NCBI GenBank assembly: GCA_016235045.1 | Contig: JACRME010000022.1 | Coordinates: 1 to 64,000, forward strand | Direction: 5' to 3' | Origin: Nitrosomonadales bacterium | Lineage (GTDB): Bacteria > Pseudomonadota > Gammaproteobacteria > Burkholderiales > Gallionellaceae | DNA: 64,000 bases | Made by a program: the position numbers and the translations under genes | The notes under the pieces: model-generated | Seen by the model: only the letters and a program-made list of their open reading frames with translations | What the model was told of the DNA's origin: nothing | Database searches by the model: none | Part shown: piece by piece, positions 62,330-64,000 of the stretch | Numbering within the stretch: position 1 is the first letter of the stretch | Layout of the letters: every line of letters starts with the position of its first letter

Positions 62330-63394
62330 GGGGTCAGGTCTTGCCCTTTGCCTCACCCAGAAGATGGTTTTTATGCTACTTTCCTCCCATGTCCAGGCCG
62401 TTGCGAATCGAATTTGCCGGAGCGCTTTACCATGTCACTTCCAGAGGTGACGGGAAGGAAGACATTTACCTGAACGATGCAGATCGAGAGCTCTTCCTTG
62501 AAGTGCTGGAAGAAGTCTGCGAACGCTTCAACTGGACGCCCCATGCCTACTGCCTGATGGGCAACCATTACCACCTGCTGCTGGAAACGCCCGACGGCAA
62601 TCTTTCCAAAGGGATGCGCCAACTAAACGGTGTCTACACCCAGCGCTTCAACCGCACACACAAACGCGTAGGGCATGTCTTTCAAGGGCGCTACAAAGCC
62701 GTCATCGTACAAAAGCAAACCTATCTGCTCGAACTGGCCCGTTACATTGTTCTCAACCCTGTCCGTGCGCGCATGGTGCGCAGCGCAAAAGACTGGCCGT
62801 GGAGCAGCTACCGTGCCATGGCTGGCATGGCGGAAACGCCGACCTGGCTTACCGCCGACTGGATACTCTCCTCTTTTTCCGACAAACGCAGCGAAGCCAT
62901 CGAGCGCTACAAGGCATTCATCGCCGAAGGGAAAAACCAGCCCGCCATCTGGGAACAACTCAAGAACCAAATCTACCTTGGCACCGATGCCTTCATCGCA
63001 AAAATGCAAGCCAAACAACCCGCCAAGGAAGACTTGAGCGAGATACCGCTAGGGCAAAGGCGCGCCATGGCGAAACCGCTGGAACATTATGCAGCCCGCA
63101 GCAAGGAACGTGACGAAGCCATCGTCAATGCATACCACAGCGGCGCATACTGCATGAAAGAAATCGGCGACCACTTTGGATTGCACTACTCCAGAGTAAG
63201 CCGAATAATCGCCAACCGGCGCAAGGCAAAAGAAAGCTAGCTGCTGTATTGAGTAAAACCAGAACTGCGAAAGGACAGAAATGAACCTGCTGCCATTTCT
63301 ATTAGTGCTTGCGATTTCGGGGATCGTATCGCCTGCGGTTGCGGCGGGGCAACGGGGCGATGTGGGGTGGGGGCAAAAGGCAAGACCTGACCCC
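62330..63394 (+). mobile_element. REP-associated transposase unit with inverted ends
   Basis: The transposase gene is framed by GGGGTCAGGTCTTGCC and following bases (62330-62352) and its inverted copy (63372-63394), which agree at 22 of 23 positions. The ends are not typical IS termini; they resemble the dispersed GGGGTCAGG repeats that accompany such transposases in many genomes. The unit is inserted between rnpB and mraZ. Confidence 0.7.
62389..63240 (+). CDS. REP-associated (RAYT-like) Y1 transposase
   Basis: A 283-residue Y1 HUH transposase of the REP-associated type. SRPLRIEFAGALYHVTSRG begins it; the HUH motif is GNHYHLLLE (H60 and H62); the catalytic Tyr is probably Y83 in QLNGVYTQRFNR; ARYIVLNPVRARMV follows. 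A helix-turn-helix end (CMKEIGDHFGLHYSRVSRII) adds DNA binding. ATG 62389 is chosen by family start. Such enzymes cut and spread palindromic repeats, several families of which occur in this window. Confidence 0.9.
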   Translation: MSRPLRIEFAGALYHVTSRGDGKEDIYLNDADRELFLEVLEEVCERFNWTPHAYCLMGNHYHLLLETPDGNLSKGMRQLNGVYTQRFNRTHKRVGHVFQGRYKAVIVQKQTYLLELARYIVLNPVRARMVRSAKDWPWSSYRAMAGMAETPTWLTADWILSSFSDKRSEAIERYKAFIAEGKNQPAIWEQLKNQIYLGTDAFIAKMQAKQPAKEDLSEIPLGQRRAMAKPLEHYAARSKERDEAIVNAYHSGAYCMKEIGDHFGLHYSRVSRIIANRRKAKES

Positions 63395-63481
63395 GTGGCC
63401 CGCTGCGCAAATTCGATGGTAGACCCCGTGGTGCCCGTGGTGCCTGGCATGAAAAAGAGAGGCAATCCACTGAGACCATGA
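63281..63481 (+). CDS. Possible small exported protein, likely truncated
   Basis: A 66-codon frame with a good signal-like start (MNLLPFLLVLAISGIVSPAV, then AA). The second half runs through the right end of the transposase unit and looks random. It may be the remains of an exported protein gene broken by the element, or not a gene. Confidence 0.3.
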   Translation: MNLLPFLLVLAISGIVSPAVAAGQRGDVGWGQKARPDPVARCANSMVDPVVPVVPGMKKRGNPLRP

Positions 63482-63793
63482 AGGGCTACCCCGACGAGTA
63501 CGGCCATTACGACGGCGACAAGAGCCTTCGTCATCTGGATCTGCGGCGACCGCATGAAGGATGCGAACGATGACAGGCGTACCGTGCAGGTACAATAATT
63601 CCGTAACCAGTTTTTGTTCTTGAGCGTAAGGCTCACGCGATACCGCCTCTCTTCGAAAACCGCCTTTCCCCGCCTTTCCATCACAAAGCACTTTAGCTTG
63701 CATTTCCAATCCATTGCTTTTTAAGCAAATTTGATTTGCATTAACGAAGTGCGCTAACCCCTTGTCCCATAAAGAAAATTCCAATTTTCTAGC
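63482..63793. other. Intergenic upstream of mraZ
   Basis: No gene or RNA is visible. The frames here are shadow frames. Composition becomes AT-rich towards the mraZ promoter. Confidence 0.4.
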
Positions 63794-63822
63794 TTGACCA
63801 CCTAGTTGTTTTTCAATATAGT
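63794..63822 (+). promoter_or_regulatory. mraZ (dcw cluster) promoter
   Basis: TTGACC (63794-63799) and TATAGT (63817-63822) with a 17-base spacer, a near-consensus sigma-70 promoter directly before the MraZ boxes. Confidence 0.8.
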
Positions 63823-63830
63823 GCGTGCAA

Positions 63831-63855
63831 GTGGTAAAAAGTGGGTAAAGGTGGG
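63831..63855 (+). promoter_or_regulatory. MraZ operator, three GTGG(G/T) boxes
   Basis: GTGGT at 63831, GTGGG at 63841 and GTGGG at 63851, each ten bases apart, immediately before the mraZ ATG. This is the known MraZ-binding arrangement, supporting autorepression of the dcw cluster. Confidence 0.88.
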
Positions 63856-63863
63856 GAATCGGG

Positions 63864-64000
63864 ATGTTCCAAGGGGCGACACAACTTAATCTGGATAGCA
63901 AGGGCAGGCTCGCGATACCGGCGCGGTATCGCGACATGTTGCTTGCGCATTGCGCGGGTCAGCTAGTGCTGACTGCCGATGCCGACGGTTGCCTGCTGGT
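63864..64000 (+). CDS. mraZ: Transcriptional regulator MraZ, N-terminal part
   Basis: The first 45 codons of MraZ, cut by the window edge. [20 protein letters not shown], then [20 protein letters not shown] match the first AbrB-like half with its DSKGR DNA-binding motif. It heads the division and cell wall cluster, which should continue to the right. Confidence 0.93.
   Translation, partial: MFQGATQLNLDSKGRLAIPARYRDMLLAHCAGQLVLTADADGCLL

Noticed and set aside
63049-63714. Minus-strand frame of 221 codons beside the transposase
   Set aside because: It overlaps the transposase end antisense and has no start region or family features.

Overview
The window looks like a chromosomal segment of a betaproteobacterium with fairly high GC, perhaps of the Nitrosomonadales/Gallionellaceae. 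That placement is an inference from gene neighbourhoods and protein style (homodimeric-type aceE, single-lipoyl aceF, pilT/pilU, rnpB close to mraZ); no 16S gene is present to confirm it.

Layout. Positions 1-8900 are accessory: a small membrane protein, a lipoprotein with nine YD-like repeats, a run of toxin-antitoxin modules (only parDE looks intact as a pair; three others carry frame lesions or truncation), and an AT-richer two-gene unit of an 802-aa PD-(D/E)xK / DGQHR / HEPN-like protein overlapping a Dam-type adenine methylase. Positions 8943-13949 hold parE and parC, separated by a DUF559 pseudogene lying between two copies of a C-rich repeat. Positions 14261-18970 carry a DUF2892 protein, slipin, NfeD, a secreted protein, acylphosphatase and an SDR enzyme. 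Positions 19077-22647 carry a methyltransferase, several small proteins, a tautomerase and a soluble CadC-like regulator with TPR-like repeats.

Positions 22754-30513 form the most coherent stress module. A bufferin-type metallophore operon (bufA-bufB-bufC-doxX) runs directly into an ECF sigma factor (SigF-like) and its anti-sigma factor (NrsF-like). A FecR-domain protein is divergent from it, followed by periplasmic MsrB, DipZ and MsrA. Three promoters fitting GTAAC(C/T)-N16-CGAA lie upstream of bufA, the fecR-like gene and msrB, so the sequence itself links these transcription units to one sigma factor.

The rest is mostly core genome: pilU and pilT; yggS, proC, yggT and yggU; nadD-rsfS-rlmH-maf-rng; aceE-aceF; a formyl-THF cyclo-ligase; ilvA; a HAD hydrolase; ffh; a ccsA/ypjD-like gene; rpsP-rimM-trmD-rplS; ogt; xerD; tRNA-Ala(CGC); rpiA; phoU; ppx; rnpB; and the start of mraZ with its operator. 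Single accessory genes sit in this core: a DUF3800 protein, a DUF262/HNH protein beside ffh, and a REP-associated transposase with 23-bp inverted ends. trmD, normally essential, lacks its central segment and is out of frame, which is either a real lesion or an assembly error. Dispersed palindromic repeats of several families fill most intergenic gaps, and two genes (bufC and ogt) end inside one of them.
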